A stretch of DNA of 64,000 bases. Origin: Taibaiella sp. Its GTDB lineage: Bacteria > Bacteroidota > Bacteroidia > Chitinophagales > Chitinophagaceae. Position 1 is the first letter of the stretch; each line of letters begins with the position of its first letter. The stretch lies in the NCBI GenBank assembly GCA_021740995.1, contig JAIOYR010000009.1, positions 1-64,000 of the forward strand, written 5' to 3'. The notes below the pieces were generated by a model. It was given only the letters and a program-made list of their open reading frames with translations, did not search any database and was not told where the DNA came from. A program made the translations under genes and the position numbers. Positions 1 through 10,041 of this stretch are shown here, piece after piece.

Positions 1-2
1 CC

Positions 3-56
3 TATATGGGTGTGCCTGTGCCACAGGAGATGACCGGGAATGTATTGACTGAATAA
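3..56 (+). CDS. C-terminal end of a gene cut by the window edge (possible alkaline-phosphatase-superfamily enzyme)
   Basis: Seventeen codons are open from the window start and end at TAA (54-56). The peptide ends with MGVPVPQEMTGNVLTE. This resembles the C-terminal tail of type I phosphodiesterase/sulfatase-like proteins, where a 'lGvpvP.dm.G..L' motif follows the last helix. The resemblance is from memory of the family and the fragment is very short, so the product name is tentative. The gene would converge on the helicase-nuclease gene whose stop lies at 90. Confidence 0.35.
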   Translation, partial: YMGVPVPQEMTGNVLTE

Positions 57-89
57 TGGCATGTATTCGGATGTTAGCCTGACGTAGTT

Positions 90-3000
90 CTATTCATCAT
101 CCAGGTCCACATCATCATCGGGTCTTATGAGCTCGTACCTTTTAGCAAAGTCGCACCACCTGCAACCCTCCTTGCCACAGCCCTTATTGTATTCGTGGTT
201 CATTATTCTGCTGTAGGCATCTTTTAGTTGTGCACGCACTACTTCCTCGTCCTGCGGTAATACCGGCACAATGAACTGCCTGTATTCCCCTTTTTTGCTT
301 TTCTGTATATACTCAAATTTTCCGGTGGAAACCCGCCAGTTTCTATCCTCGTAGTTTTCCAATAACAACTTATAAAACACCATCTGCCGCCAATAGTCGC
401 CGCCCAGCGGTTCCTTCTCATTAGGCGCAGCAAGGTTTTTTGCGGCCGAGTTATCGGGGTCGCCTGTTTTATAATCCACTACGGTGCAACTGTCGGCATG
501 CAGCTCAATTTTATCTATTTTGCCGGTTACAGGTACGCCATCCAGCATATACCTGGGCACTTTAAATTCTATCTCCACGTTCTTATGCATATTGCCGGCA
601 CAGTGGTCGTAGTATTCTGACAGGAGGGTGTTTCCCTGCTCCATTCTCCGCTCAAACTGTAGTGCCGTGAAACTACCAGACTCTCTATACAGCTCGCTCT
701 TGAATGCTGCCAGCACAAACTCCTTTGAGGGGACCTCGCCTTTATTCAGCTTCATTTCGAGATACATGCGCTCCAGTGCATAGTGCACCGCGCTACCAAA
801 TCCAAAGGCATCATTTTTCTGCGATGGCACTTTCAGTATGGTCTCGTAATAGAAGGTAAGCGGGCAATGCAGGAATTTTGTAAGCTGCGTAGCACTCATA
901 GTCAGTTGTTGCAACATGCGCTCTACCACCACCGCATTAGCTGTTCTTATCTTCACCTCTTCTACGGGCTGCAATGCCCACTTTATATGCTCTATTATAG
1001 ACTCTGTAGCTACGACTCCCTGCTCCCGCTCTTCTGGGCTGCTGATCTCGTCTATAAACATTGTTGGCTCCAGCCCCTTGCCGGCATTATCGTTTACAGC
1101 GCATGATATTTGCAAGTGCTTTTTGGCACGCGTGAGCGCCACATAAAACAAACGTCTAGCCACTTCTTCTTTGTAAGTGCTATCCACATCATCTGCTGTA
1201 GCAGTAATGGTTTCCGGCATTTTATATTCACCTCCAAGGCCGCGTTTCTTTTCCCAAAAACCCTTTGTGCATCCTATCAGGAATACATACTCAAACTCAT
1301 TGCCCTTGGCACTGTGTGTGGTATAGAAGTACACCCCATTTTCAGCCTGTATTACCCGCTCCATTTTCAGGGATATTTTTTCGCTGTCCATACGCTCCGT
1401 TATCCTGATAAAATCCATGGGTTTTATACGCGGCGTGCGGGCATGTGTTTCTTTCACAAAGTCGAAGAACGTATTGAGCACCTGCAGGTCCCATACATGA
1501 GTAGGGGTGAGCAACATGTGCGCTACTATACCACTTTCGTGTACTATCTTTTCTATGAGCAATGGCAGCGGCAAAGCAAGTTGTTGTTTTTCCCACTCAT
1601 CCAGATTCTTGCCCAGCCGGTGCATAGCCTTGGCAGAGGGCAGGTTCAGCGCCTCTATCATCAGCGGGTTAGAGAGTATGAGCCGCCATTTAAGTTGCCC
1701 CTTTTCTTTTCTGTTTTGCTGCATGTATAGTGCCAGCTCTGCTATGTCGTTTGGTGCTATGCCAAAGCACGGTGCATGCATTATCTCGAACAGCCACTCC
1801 TCTCCATCAAATGTCTTTTTGCGCTCAGCATCCAGATAGCGCAGCACATTCAATATCTGCTGTATGAGGGTTTCTGAAAGTACGTTTACCGGTTTCTTTA
1901 CATTGTAGGGTATGCCTTTGCGTTCCAGCAGTGCTATAATATTATCTGCCTGCTTGTGTTGTGCATACAGCACGGCTACCTCGCGCAATGGCACACCCTG
2001 CTTTTGCAATTTCTCTATTTGCAGCACCAGGTCTGCTTCTTCATGCAGCACATTCTGATAGGTCTTTATAACCGGCACTATTGTATCCTTGCCTTCCTTG
2101 AAACGCTCATTAGCAGCTACTATATTTTTGTTCAGCTTCAGTTCGTTGAGCTGGTGTATCAGCCGCTGTTTGTTGTTGTTTATAGCAGCCATTGCCTTGT
2201 CTATCACCGCCTGCGATGAGCGATAGTTTTCGGGCAGCACTATTACTTTTATGTCTTCTTTGTGTCGCTCATAAAAGTCTATGATGTTGCGTATGCGCGC
2301 CCCCTGAAACTCATAGATACCCTGATCATCATCACCTACCACAAACACGTTGGGGTTGTCCCAGTAAGAGGTAAGGTAGTTGAGCACTTCATTCTGCGAA
2401 CCATTGGTATCCTGAAACTCATCGACCAGTATAAACTGGTATCGCTCCTGATAACTTTGCAGCAACACTGCGTGTTTTGAGAATGCATCGAGCACCCACA
2501 GTATCATGTCATTATAGTCATACCGTGCCATCTCCTGCATCCTGAGCTGATAGGTGTCGTATAGCTTCGCCGCTGCGCGGGTTTGCTCCATGCGTGCCGT
2601 TTCTTCGTCTATAGCGGCCTGTTTCAGGTCGCCTTTTTTATAGCCCTTGCCGTTTCTTTTATAAATGTATTCTTCGTTTTCGGGCAGGCTGGCTATGTAT
2701 GTATCTATGGCTGTAGAGACGTGTATTGGCATCAGGTGTTCCCGCTTCATCATATCAAAGAGGCGGTTCAGTTTGCCGGTATCGTTGTATATATCTCCGC
2801 TGAGCCGCCTGAGCAAATGTCCCTGCGGCAGTGTCTCCAGTATATCGTGCATTAGCTCTGCCCTTTCCAGATCATCTATGGGCTGCATTTCGCGCTTGCT
2901 GAAGTACTCTGCGTTGTTCTGTATCACCATGTTGCAGAACCCGTGAAATGTATGGATGTTCACCTTGTGTGCTGCAGCACCCATTATCTGCACCAGTCTG

Positions 3001-3245
3001 CGGCGCATAGAGTTGGTAGCCTCATCGGTATAGGTGAGGCATAGTACCTCCTGCGGTTGCACCTGCGCCTCGCTGCGCAGCAGGTTGGCTATGCGCATAG
3101 CCAGCACCTCGGTCTTGCCGGTACCCGGTCCTGCCACTACCATTACTGCACCGTAAATGGTATCTACCGCGTCGCGCTGCCGCTCATTCAGCTTATTATA
3201 CCGCTCTGCAAACAGGTCTTCTTTGATATTTGTCTTGTCGTTCAT
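90..3245 (-). CDS. UvrD/PcrA-type ATP-dependent helicase fused to a PD-(D/E)XK nuclease with a probable Fe-S cluster
   Basis: A 1051-residue SF1 helicase-nuclease, probably acting in recombination or double-strand-break processing. The N-terminal Walker A is AGPGTGKT at residues 38-45. Motif II is VDEFQDT around 275, followed by GDDDQGIYEFQGA, then NYRS, a TTHSAKGNEFE motif V and a VALTRAKKHL motif VI. The C-terminal third carries a RecB-type nuclease core (GKIDKIE, then VVDYKTG). A Cys in FLHCPLTF before the core plus C1023, C1028 and C1031 after it match the AddB/AdnA four-Cys Fe-S staple. The start is set at the ATG at 3245 rather than a TTG 60 bases upstream, because the helicase domain begins soon after. 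The partner could be encoded elsewhere; the enzyme may also work alone. Confidence 0.9.
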   Translation of the reverse strand: MNDKTNIKEDLFAERYNKLNERQRDAVDTIYGAVMVVAGPGTGKTEVLAMRIANLLRSEAQVQPQEVLCLTYTDEATNSMRRRLVQIMGAAAHKVNIHTFHGFCNMVIQNNAEYFSKREMQPIDDLERAELMHDILETLPQGHLLRRLSGDIYNDTGKLNRLFDMMKREHLMPIHVSTAIDTYIASLPENEEYIYKRNGKGYKKGDLKQAAIDEETARMEQTRAAAKLYDTYQLRMQEMARYDYNDMILWVLDAFSKHAVLLQSYQERYQFILVDEFQDTNGSQNEVLNYLTSYWDNPNVFVVGDDDQGIYEFQGARIRNIIDFYERHKEDIKVIVLPENYRSSQAVIDKAMAAINNNKQRLIHQLNELKLNKNIVAANERFKEGKDTIVPVIKTYQNVLHEEADLVLQIEKLQKQGVPLREVAVLYAQHKQADNIIALLERKGIPYNVKKPVNVLSETLIQQILNVLRYLDAERKKTFDGEEWLFEIMHAPCFGIAPNDIAELALYMQQNRKEKGQLKWRLILSNPLMIEALNLPSAKAMHRLGKNLDEWEKQQLALPLPLLIEKIVHESGIVAHMLLTPTHVWDLQVLNTFFDFVKETHARTPRIKPMDFIRITERMDSEKISLKMERVIQAENGVYFYTTHSAKGNEFEYVFLIGCTKGFWEKKRGLGGEYKMPETITATADDVDSTYKEEVARRLFYVALTRAKKHLQISCAVNDNAGKGLEPTMFIDEISSPEEREQGVVATESIIEHIKWALQPVEEVKIRTANAVVVERMLQQLTMSATQLTKFLHCPLTFYYETILKVPSQKNDAFGFGSAVHYALERMYLEMKLNKGEVPSKEFVLAAFKSELYRESGSFTALQFERRMEQGNTLLSEYYDHCAGNMHKNVEIEFKVPRYMLDGVPVTGKIDKIELHADSCTVVDYKTGDPDNSAAKNLAAPNEKEPLGGDYWRQMVFYKLLLENYEDRNWRVSTGKFEYIQKSKKGEYRQFIVPVLPQDEEVVRAQLKDAYSRIMNHEYNKGCGKEGCRWCDFAKRYELIRPDDDVDLDDE

Positions 3246-3328
3246 TGGTTTTATGAAGGTAATGAGACTATACGAAAGTGAAAGTGAATTTTTGAAAACC
3301 AACATTGTTTATTGCGCTGGTTGATTTG

Positions 3329-4414
3329 ATGATTTTCATTTCTCTGCTTTTAGGTATCTTTATCTGCCATATGAATACCTATACCGTATATACCCGCTCA
3401 TGGATCGCGTCGGCAGTGCTGTATGTGGTGTATTGTTTTGTCGGGTTCCTGTTGTTTGGGGTTTCGTTGGAGTTTTATCCGGATATGGATGTGGTACCCG
3501 GATTGATATTCCTGTTAGTAATTGCCTTTGTGCCGTTGCCGCTGGCACAGCTTTCATCCCGGTCGCAACTATCGCTGAGCGTAGACAACGATCTAATAGT
3601 CTTTAGGGTCATAAAAGGTAATGGACTTGTGCCGTTTGCCGACCCCATTATTTCCCTTGGCGACATTACACTAATGGAAGTGCACAGCTATCCGCTTAGC
3701 GGCAATTATTTGTTGCTGTTACTCAGCAATGGCAGAAAGGTGCGGCTGTTCAGAAAGCGGCACCTGTTTGATAAAAACGACCACTTTTTTGATATGTATC
3801 TGTCGTTGCGTTTGTTATGGCAAAACCATCTTGCAGGTAAAACTACTGCTGCACAGCCACCCGCTGAGCAGCCGGCGTTTACAGAAGTAGGAGAACCATT
3901 GCCCGCCACTGAAAAGCCACCGGTGGAGTCAATAATACATACATCGCCCTACTTTGCACCAAGCTATACCTTCAGGGGCAATCAGCTCACCTGCACCAGT
4001 GGCGTGCTTATATGGGGCGGCACCATGCTTTTTGCTTTTGTTGCATTACTGTTTACCATGGTGATGGTCAATGTGTCTTTGTTCTTTGCGGTGCTTAGTG
4101 TGGTGTGGCTATTGTCGTTCTCCACTGTACTCAACTACTTTGAGCTGACAAATGACCAGCTGACCATAAAAACCCACAACCTGCCCTGGCGAAAAACCAC
4201 CTACCTGCTCAAAGAAATAAGCGAGGCAAAGCTAGATGCCGAAGAGAGCGGCAAACATAGCCTTATGTTGGTATTGAAGGACTTTAGTTTTCACAGCTAC
4301 AAAGCGCCCACTCTGGAAGACGAACACTGGATATCTCTGAAAAACGCACTGGAAGCACGTGGCATAAGGGTGAAGGACAACAATAAAAAACGAAAAACAA
4401 TAAAGCCGCAATAA
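3329..4414 (+). CDS. Membrane protein of unknown function with two hydrophobic/PH-like halves
   Basis: About 361 residues. Four hydrophobic segments form two pairs: one pair in the first 80 residues and a second pair around residues 230-265. Each pair is followed by a soluble stretch that reads like a membrane-proximal beta domain ('NDLIVFRVIKGNG', 'NDQLTIKTHNLPWR'). A Pro/Ala-rich linker separates the halves, so an internal duplication of a TM-pair plus PH-like unit is likely. I do not recognise a named family. The ATG at 3329 is preferred to the TTG at 3305. The gene is divergent from the helicase-nuclease. Confidence 0.7.
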   Translation: MIFISLLLGIFICHMNTYTVYTRSWIASAVLYVVYCFVGFLLFGVSLEFYPDMDVVPGLIFLLVIAFVPLPLAQLSSRSQLSLSVDNDLIVFRVIKGNGLVPFADPIISLGDITLMEVHSYPLSGNYLLLLLSNGRKVRLFRKRHLFDKNDHFFDMYLSLRLLWQNHLAGKTTAAQPPAEQPAFTEVGEPLPATEKPPVESIIHTSPYFAPSYTFRGNQLTCTSGVLIWGGTMLFAFVALLFTMVMVNVSLFFAVLSVVWLLSFSTVLNYFELTNDQLTIKTHNLPWRKTTYLLKEISEAKLDAEESGKHSLMLVLKDFSFHSYKAPTLEDEHWISLKNALEARGIRVKDNNKKRKTIKPQ

Positions 4415-4476
4415 GCGATGCAGTAATCAAGTGATGTTATTTCAGCATGCCATGATGCATGCGCGTCAATATAAAC

Positions 4477-4968
4477 TTATAACTTCTGTATCCTGCTTAT
4501 AATGCCGGTAGTTGAGTAGCCATCTACAAAGGGAATGATATGCACTTCTCCTCCATTTTGCTGCACAAAGTCTGCGCCTACTATCTTATCTATCGTATAG
4601 TCGCCGCCCTTTACCAGTATGTCGGGCTTTATCGCTTTTATGAGTTCCTCGGGGGTGTCTTCGTCGAACAGGCACACTGCATCGGCAAAGAGTAAGGACG
4701 CTATCTGAAAGGCTCTGTCCTGCTCATGAGTGATGGGACGCAGGGGACCTTTGAGTCGCTGTACAGAGCTGTCGGTATTGAGACCAACTACCAGCATATT
4801 ACCCAAACTGGCAGCCCTTGCCAGCAGGTCGAGATGGCCGTGATGCAGTATGTCGAAACAGCCATTGGTAAATACAATTTTTTTGTTGCGCAATCGCCAG
4901 CCGTTACATTCCCGCACCAATTCTTCCCGGCTAAATATTTTGTGCTGAATCCACTGTATTTTTTCCAT
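4477..4968 (-). CDS. rfaE2: D-glycero-beta-D-manno-heptose 1-phosphate adenylyltransferase-like nucleotidyltransferase
   Basis: A 163-residue cytidylyltransferase-fold protein equal to the second domain of HldE/RfaE. It transfers AMP to heptose-1-phosphate in the ADP-heptose pathway for lipopolysaccharide. TNGCFDILHHGH (residues 34-45) has the HxGH signature. LVVGLNTDSSVQRLKG and the C-terminal YSTTGII, typical of RfaE domain II, are also present. The kinase domain is absent, as in organisms with split genes. Its start lies inside the end of the upstream membrane-protein gene (38-base overlap), so the two are surely co-transcribed and both fit envelope synthesis. Confidence 0.9.
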   Translation of the reverse strand: MEKIQWIQHKIFSREELVRECNGWRLRNKKIVFTNGCFDILHHGHLDLLARAASLGNMLVVGLNTDSSVQRLKGPLRPITHEQDRAFQIASLLFADAVCLFDEDTPEELIKAIKPDILVKGGDYTIDKIVGADFVQQNGGEVHIIPFVDGYSTTGIISRIQKL

Positions 4969-5947
4969 TTTTATTGCGATTGTAAGGGTGAATAGCCAAC
5001 ATTGCTACCAACCCCAATACTATTATTACTGCGGTCTGAGCCACCCATGCTATCCAGCCAAAAGCCTGTGCCGGCACTATATCTACCTTATATGCCACCA
5101 GCATCTGTGCTACCAATAGTGTGTAAAGACCAATACCTCCGGGGGTAATGATCATACCAATGCTGCCATATACCAGCACCACCAGTGCCGTACTTATAGA
5201 AAGGTTAGCAGTAGCATCGAGACAACGGAACCCGATATATAACTGTAAGAGATACATTGCCCATATAAGAAAGGTATAACCCAGAAAAGCTGCTCTTTTT
5301 TTCATGTGAAGGATAGAAAAAATCCCCCCCATCAATTCTTTTACGAACAGTCCTACTTTGGTTTCCTTGTTTCGGCGATACAGAATTACGCCTACCGGAA
5401 TAGCCAACAGGCCTACAATAGCCAAAATGAGCAATGTTGTCTTGCTGCTTTCGAATTTTGCAGACACAGAACCCATAATAGAGGCTACATATTCGCTCAC
5501 AAACTGCATTTGCAGCATAAACGCAAGTACACCTATTACCAGCAGCGACACCATATCGAATGCCCGCTCGGCTACTATGGTACCTATCATTTTATGAGCA
5601 GGCATTTTTTCATACTTTGCCAGCACGGTACACTTAGCCACCTCGCCGGCACGTGGCAATGCGAGATTGGCTATATAGCCTATAAGCACAGCAAACGTGG
5701 TATTGAGGAGCGAGGGCTTCAGTTCTACAGTCTCGAGCAGATAGCGCCAGCGCACCGCCCTGAAAAAATGAGATAAAAACCCGATAAGGAAAACCGGTAT
5801 CAGGTACCATCCATTAGCATTTGTGATAGCGTCTGCCAGATCTGTTTTCTGCTTATCATCCAGCTGATGCAGCATCTGATAGACAATCCATATTCCCAAC
5901 CCCAGAAATAGAATATACTGCAATATGGTCAGGATGATTTTCTTCAT
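4931..5947 (-). CDS. UPF0104 / lysylphosphatidylglycerol-synthase-TM-region family membrane protein
   Basis: A 338-residue polytopic inner-membrane protein with about eight hydrophobic segments. Family marks are RAVRWRYLL near residue 67, NLALPRAGEVAKC near 95, a GTIVAERAFD motif, and the C-terminal GGIGLYTLL. This family is related to the flippase half of MprF (lipid-linked substrate transport), but the substrate here is unknown. It lacks the synthase domain, so it is not an aminoacyl-phosphatidylglycerol synthase. The overlap with rfaE2 suggests a role in envelope glycolipid metabolism, which is inference from context. Confidence 0.82.
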   Translation of the reverse strand: MKKIILTILQYILFLGLGIWIVYQMLHQLDDKQKTDLADAITNANGWYLIPVFLIGFLSHFFRAVRWRYLLETVELKPSLLNTTFAVLIGYIANLALPRAGEVAKCTVLAKYEKMPAHKMIGTIVAERAFDMVSLLVIGVLAFMLQMQFVSEYVASIMGSVSAKFESSKTTLLILAIVGLLAIPVGVILYRRNKETKVGLFVKELMGGIFSILHMKKRAAFLGYTFLIWAMYLLQLYIGFRCLDATANLSISTALVVLVYGSIGMIITPGGIGLYTLLVAQMLVAYKVDIVPAQAFGWIAWVAQTAVIIVLGLVAMLAIHPYNRNKNGKNTVDSAQNI

Positions 5948-5997
5948 AAGCTAATAAAGATACAAAAAGCGATGTTTATGTATACTACCTTTAGATA

Positions 5998-6342
5998 TTA
6001 GAGGGTATTATCTTCTTTGGGGAAGATAATCACCGGCTTATATTTTTTGGCGGCTTCAAATTCCATGATGGCGTAGGATATAATAATCACTGTATCTTCA
6101 GGATTTATCCTGCGTGCAGCAGGTCCGTTCATACATATCATACCCGAGCCACGTGTACCTCTTATTACATAGGTTTCCAGCCGCTCACCGTTATCTATAT
6201 CCAATACCTGCACCTTCTCATTCTCAATGATGTTGGCTGCGTCCATCAAATCTTCATCTATGGTAATACTGCCTATATAATGTAGGTTGGCTTCAGTAAT
6301 TTTTACCCTATGGATTTTAGATTTTAGTATTTCTATCTGCAT
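5998..6342 (-). CDS. panD: Aspartate 1-decarboxylase (pyruvoyl enzyme)
   Basis: A 114-residue PanD, which makes beta-alanine from aspartate for pantothenate and CoA synthesis. With the start at the ATG at 6342 the protein begins [18 protein letters not shown]. The self-cleavage pair then falls exactly at Gly24-Ser25 in [13 protein letters not shown], so the pyruvoyl group forms on Ser25. Lys9, Arg54-region and Tyr/Asn positions of the active site ([12 protein letters not shown]) look intact. A longer reading frame upstream would add 13 residues not found in the family. A consensus -7 box lies only 7 bases before the ATG, so the mRNA may have almost no leader. Confidence 0.95.
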   Translation of the reverse strand: MQIEILKSKIHRVKITEANLHYIGSITIDEDLMDAANIIENEKVQVLDIDNGERLETYVIRGTRGSGMICMNGPAARRINPEDTVIIISYAIMEFEAAKKYKPVIIFPKEDNTL

Positions 6343-6349
6343 AGCGGCG

Positions 6350-6357
6350 CAAAGGTA
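6350..6357 (-). promoter_or_regulatory. Predicted -7 box of panD
   Basis: On the minus strand this reads TACCTTTG, a perfect match to the Bacteroidota -7 element TAnnTTTG. A CTTG (one mismatch to TTTG) lies 21 bases upstream. The expected start point is within a few bases of the panD ATG at 6342. Confidence 0.45.
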
Positions 6358-6491
6358 GGGTAATAGTTGAAAGTATTGCAAGCCTTAAAAGTTAAATAGG
6401 CCAAAGGGGCGAACAAATAATGATTTATAAAACATGTTATTGTTTCCGGCATGTGTTTACACTAATGAAATCATTTTGCCGGTTCTAAAAA

Positions 6492-6523
6492 AAGACCGCC
6501 CTGTATTGCTACAGGGCGGTCTT
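6492..6523 (-). terminator. Intrinsic terminator of the RND efflux operon
   Basis: A perfect 14-bp stem (left arm AAGACCGCCCTGTA, 6492-6505; right arm 6510-6523) with a 4-base loop. In the minus-strand transcript it is followed by seven U (6487-6493). It lies 24 bases past the RND pump stop codon. Confidence 0.93.
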
Positions 6524-6546
6524 GGATATAGTATCAATCGTTTACT

Positions 6547-9500
6547 TTAAATATTCACTTTCGCTTTTACTCTTTTTATCCAATCTTTCATTCTGAAGCT
6601 CAGAAGACACATTGCAGGTACTACTATCAGTGTAAGGATAGTGGCAAAGCCAAGGCCATAAATCATAGTCCATGCCAATGGTCCCCAGAATGCATTACTG
6701 TCGCCACCAAAGAATATATCGGGATTGAAGTGAGTAAACAGTCCGGCGAAATCTATGTTGAGACCCACGGCCAGTGGTATGAGGCCCAGGATGGCAGCAG
6801 TAGCCGTAAGTAATACGGGTGTCATACGGGTGCGGCCTGCTTCTACTATTGCATCATATGGCGTCATCCCTTCTTCCAGCATGAGATCCATAAACTCTAC
6901 CAACAATATACCGTTTCTAACCACTATACCTGCCAGAGCTACTATACCTATACCACTCATTACCAAAGAGAAGGTATTGCCAAAAATACTATAACCCAGC
7001 AACACACCTGTGATACTAAACAATACCTCGCTCATAATGATAACAGTACGGCTCAGCGAGTTGAATTGCAGCACCAGTATCAGGAATATCAAAGCCATGG
7101 CTATGAGCATCGCATTGCCCAAAAAGCCCATTGTTTCCGCCTGCTCTTCCTGCTGTCCACCCATTATTATGTTTACGCCGGCGGGAACAGGGAAACTGTT
7201 CAATTCTCCCTGCACAGCCTCTACCACTGCGTTAGGTTCAAAACCAGTGAGAACGTTAGAGGAAAGCGCAATGATACGTTTCTGGTCTTTACGCTTCACC
7301 CCACCGTATGTAGTAGAATAGCGCACATCCGCAAAAGAACTTACAGGCACAGTACGTATCATGCCACCCATACCCATGTCACGATATATCACCGGCATGT
7401 TGCGTATGGCTTCTATGTCTTTGCGCTGCTCAGTTGAGTATCTGAGATAAATCGGATAATCATCATTGGCGTCGCGGAAGCGGGAAATTTCTTTGCCAAA
7501 CACAGCAGTGCGCAATGCAGCCGCCACCGTATAGGTACTGATGCTTTCATTGTTCATGCGCTCTCTGTTGAGGTCGAAGATGATCTCCGGCTTATCAGCC
7601 TGAAAGTCGCTGCGCAATTCCTCGACACCAGGCACTTGTTTCTTCTCGAGGAAGCTCTTGAGCCTGTCAGATGTGGCGATAAGGGTATCCAGATTATCTC
7701 CGGTTATTTCTATAACCACCGGCTTGGGCAATGGTGGCCCACCCTGCTCTTTATCTACTGTTACTTCTGCACCAGGATACTCCCTCACGGCCGACCGGAT
7801 TGCATCCAGATATTTCTCAGAAGAGATTCCTTTACGCTTAGCGAATTCTACAAACGCTACAGTAATCTTGCCTTTGTTGGGGAAGTCACCAATCTCGTTG
7901 GTAGTAGGGTCTACTGCACCTACAGTTACATTAGAGATTACAGATTTCACAATCGGGTTTTTCTTACCAGATGCGAGGTCTATATCAAGTGCCTTGTAGA
8001 CCTTTGTTTCCAGTTTCTGCAATACTTCATCTGTGCGTTTCTGGTCTGTGCCTATGGGCATATTCACATACACATACACAAAGTTGGGGTCTGCAGACGG
8101 GAAGAACACGAAAGGAGGATTGCGAGCCACATAAGTGACTACGGATACCGGGAATAGTACGATTGTTGTTACCAATACCATTACCGGATATTTTAGTGCT
8201 CTTACCAGCCAGCGTGTATACCACTCGCGGAAAGCAGGCCATATCCTGTTTTGGAAAGCATGTATCCATTTAGATAGTACATATTTTTCGAGTAGAATAA
8301 AGAGGTACAGAACTATAAGGAAGTTGCCCATACCGAAGCCGCCGCCCAGATAGCAGATAGCTGCAATAGCTACGAACACTATAAGCACAGCCATATCCCT
8401 TCTGCTAAAACCTTTCTTAGCACCCGGCTCATGACTCTCCGGCTTCATAAAGCTGACAGCGAATACGGGATTGATGATGTATGCAACAGCGAGTGACGCC
8501 AGCAACGTGATAATCAGTGTAACAGGCAGGAAGAACATAAAGCTACCGATAACCCCCTTCCAGAATGCCAGTGGAATAAACGGAATAAGCGTAGTAACCG
8601 TGCCGGAGAGTACCGGCAGGAACACCTCTCCAGTAGCCAGTTTTGCTGCATCTTTTATACTTCGTTTACCATTGTCAAACAGCCGGTGTGTATTCTCTAT
8701 TACCACAATCGCATCGTCGACCACTATACCCAGTGCCAGCAGGAAGGAGAACAGCACAATCATATTGAGCGTAAACCCGATAGCCGGCAACACAAGGAAG
8801 GCGATAGCACAAGACAAAGGCACCGACATGGCCACAAACAATGCATTGGTAACACCCATGAAGAACATGAGTATCAACGTAACCAATATGAACCCGATGA
8901 TAATGGTATTGATGAGGTCAGTAAGTGTACTCTTTGTAGACTCTGACTGATCGCCGGTGATCACTATCGTAAGGTCTTTTGGCAGATCGTCTTTCTGCAT
9001 TTCCTTCACCAGTTCATCTATTTTTTCAGATGCTTCAATCAGATTAGCTCCGCTTGCTTTAATGACGTTGAGGGTTATTACATTCTGCCCATCGAGACGT
9101 GCAAAGCTTTTCTGCTCTACAAAAGTATCTATGACGGTAGCTATGTCTTTAAGGTAGATACTTCTGCCCTGCTGATTTTTAACAATGATATCACCTATCT
9201 GTCCGGCAGCTTTGAACTCATTTTTTACACTCAGTATACGTTTCTGATTGTTCATAGACACCTCGCCAGCGGTCATGGAAATATTTTCCATAGCTATAGT
9301 GCGGTCTATATCATCGAATGTAAGGCCGGCTGCCTGCATCCTGAACAGGTCTACATTTATCTGCACTTCGCGCTCAGGTGCGCCTACAAGGTCTACCCTC
9401 TTTATTTGCTTTACTGCTTCAATTCTATCCTTTACTTTATCGGCATACTTTTTCAATCGGTTCAGGTCATAGTTGCCCGATACGTTTACATTCAATATAG

Positions 9501-9933
9501 GAAACTCAGAAAAGTCGATGTCCTTTACCTCTGGCTGGAAAGGCAGATTCTGTGGCAGATCCTGCTTGGCTTTGTCCACACCGTCCTTTACATCCTGCTT
9601 GGCTTTGTCCACCTTCACATCGGTGTTGAACTCAACAATTACCACAGAGTAGTCCTGAAAAGAATTGCTGGTAACACGCTTTACACCAGTGAGGTTCTTT
9701 ACCTGCTTTTCTATAGGCTTTGTTACCAGATTCTCCATATTCTCCGGCGATGTGCCGGGATATACAGTCTGTACTATTATCTGCGGGAGTTTTATTTCAG
9801 GGAATTGCTCCTTAGGCAGATTCAGGTAAGCCGACAGACCTACAAGGGTGATGAGTATGGTAAGTATATATACCGCTGTGCGGTTGTCTATCGCCCAGCT
9901 CGATAGTTTGAACTCTTTGAATTTGTCTTTCAT
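6547..9933 (-). CDS. RND multidrug efflux permease (AcrB/HAE1-type inner-membrane pump)
   Basis: A 1128-residue proton-driven pump, the inner-membrane part of a tripartite efflux system. It has one N-terminal helix (VYILTILITLVGLSAYL), two large periplasmic loops, and two blocks of transmembrane helices. GIVVDDAIVVIENTHRL is the classic helix-4 motif with paired Asp residues. It is slightly longer than AcrB, mainly from an extra hydrophobic stretch around residues 515-550 between the two halves. It is the last gene of the TetR-TolC-adaptor-pump operon and is followed by a strong terminator. Substrate range cannot be read from sequence; drugs, detergents or bile-like compounds are usual. Confidence 0.93.
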   Translation of the reverse strand: MKDKFKEFKLSSWAIDNRTAVYILTILITLVGLSAYLNLPKEQFPEIKLPQIIVQTVYPGTSPENMENLVTKPIEKQVKNLTGVKRVTSNSFQDYSVVIVEFNTDVKVDKAKQDVKDGVDKAKQDLPQNLPFQPEVKDIDFSEFPILNVNVSGNYDLNRLKKYADKVKDRIEAVKQIKRVDLVGAPEREVQINVDLFRMQAAGLTFDDIDRTIAMENISMTAGEVSMNNQKRILSVKNEFKAAGQIGDIIVKNQQGRSIYLKDIATVIDTFVEQKSFARLDGQNVITLNVIKASGANLIEASEKIDELVKEMQKDDLPKDLTIVITGDQSESTKSTLTDLINTIIIGFILVTLILMFFMGVTNALFVAMSVPLSCAIAFLVLPAIGFTLNMIVLFSFLLALGIVVDDAIVVIENTHRLFDNGKRSIKDAAKLATGEVFLPVLSGTVTTLIPFIPLAFWKGVIGSFMFFLPVTLIITLLASLAVAYIINPVFAVSFMKPESHEPGAKKGFSRRDMAVLIVFVAIAAICYLGGGFGMGNFLIVLYLFILLEKYVLSKWIHAFQNRIWPAFREWYTRWLVRALKYPVMVLVTTIVLFPVSVVTYVARNPPFVFFPSADPNFVYVYVNMPIGTDQKRTDEVLQKLETKVYKALDIDLASGKKNPIVKSVISNVTVGAVDPTTNEIGDFPNKGKITVAFVEFAKRKGISSEKYLDAIRSAVREYPGAEVTVDKEQGGPPLPKPVVIEITGDNLDTLIATSDRLKSFLEKKQVPGVEELRSDFQADKPEIIFDLNRERMNNESISTYTVAAALRTAVFGKEISRFRDANDDYPIYLRYSTEQRKDIEAIRNMPVIYRDMGMGGMIRTVPVSSFADVRYSTTYGGVKRKDQKRIIALSSNVLTGFEPNAVVEAVQGELNSFPVPAGVNIIMGGQQEEQAETMGFLGNAMLIAMALIFLILVLQFNSLSRTVIIMSEVLFSITGVLLGYSIFGNTFSLVMSGIGIVALAGIVVRNGILLVEFMDLMLEEGMTPYDAIVEAGRTRMTPVLLTATAAILGLIPLAVGLNIDFAGLFTHFNPDIFFGGDSNAFWGPLAWTMIYGLGFATILTLIVVPAMCLLSFRMKDWIKRVKAKVNI

Positions 9934-10041
9934 TTTAGTTTTGTTGTGCTGTAATTAATATTATACACATGATGTTGTTGCGCTCTGCCTATCGACAGCA
10001 GGTATGTTCCTTACATTTGCCGGTTGGCGAGTCTGGCTATC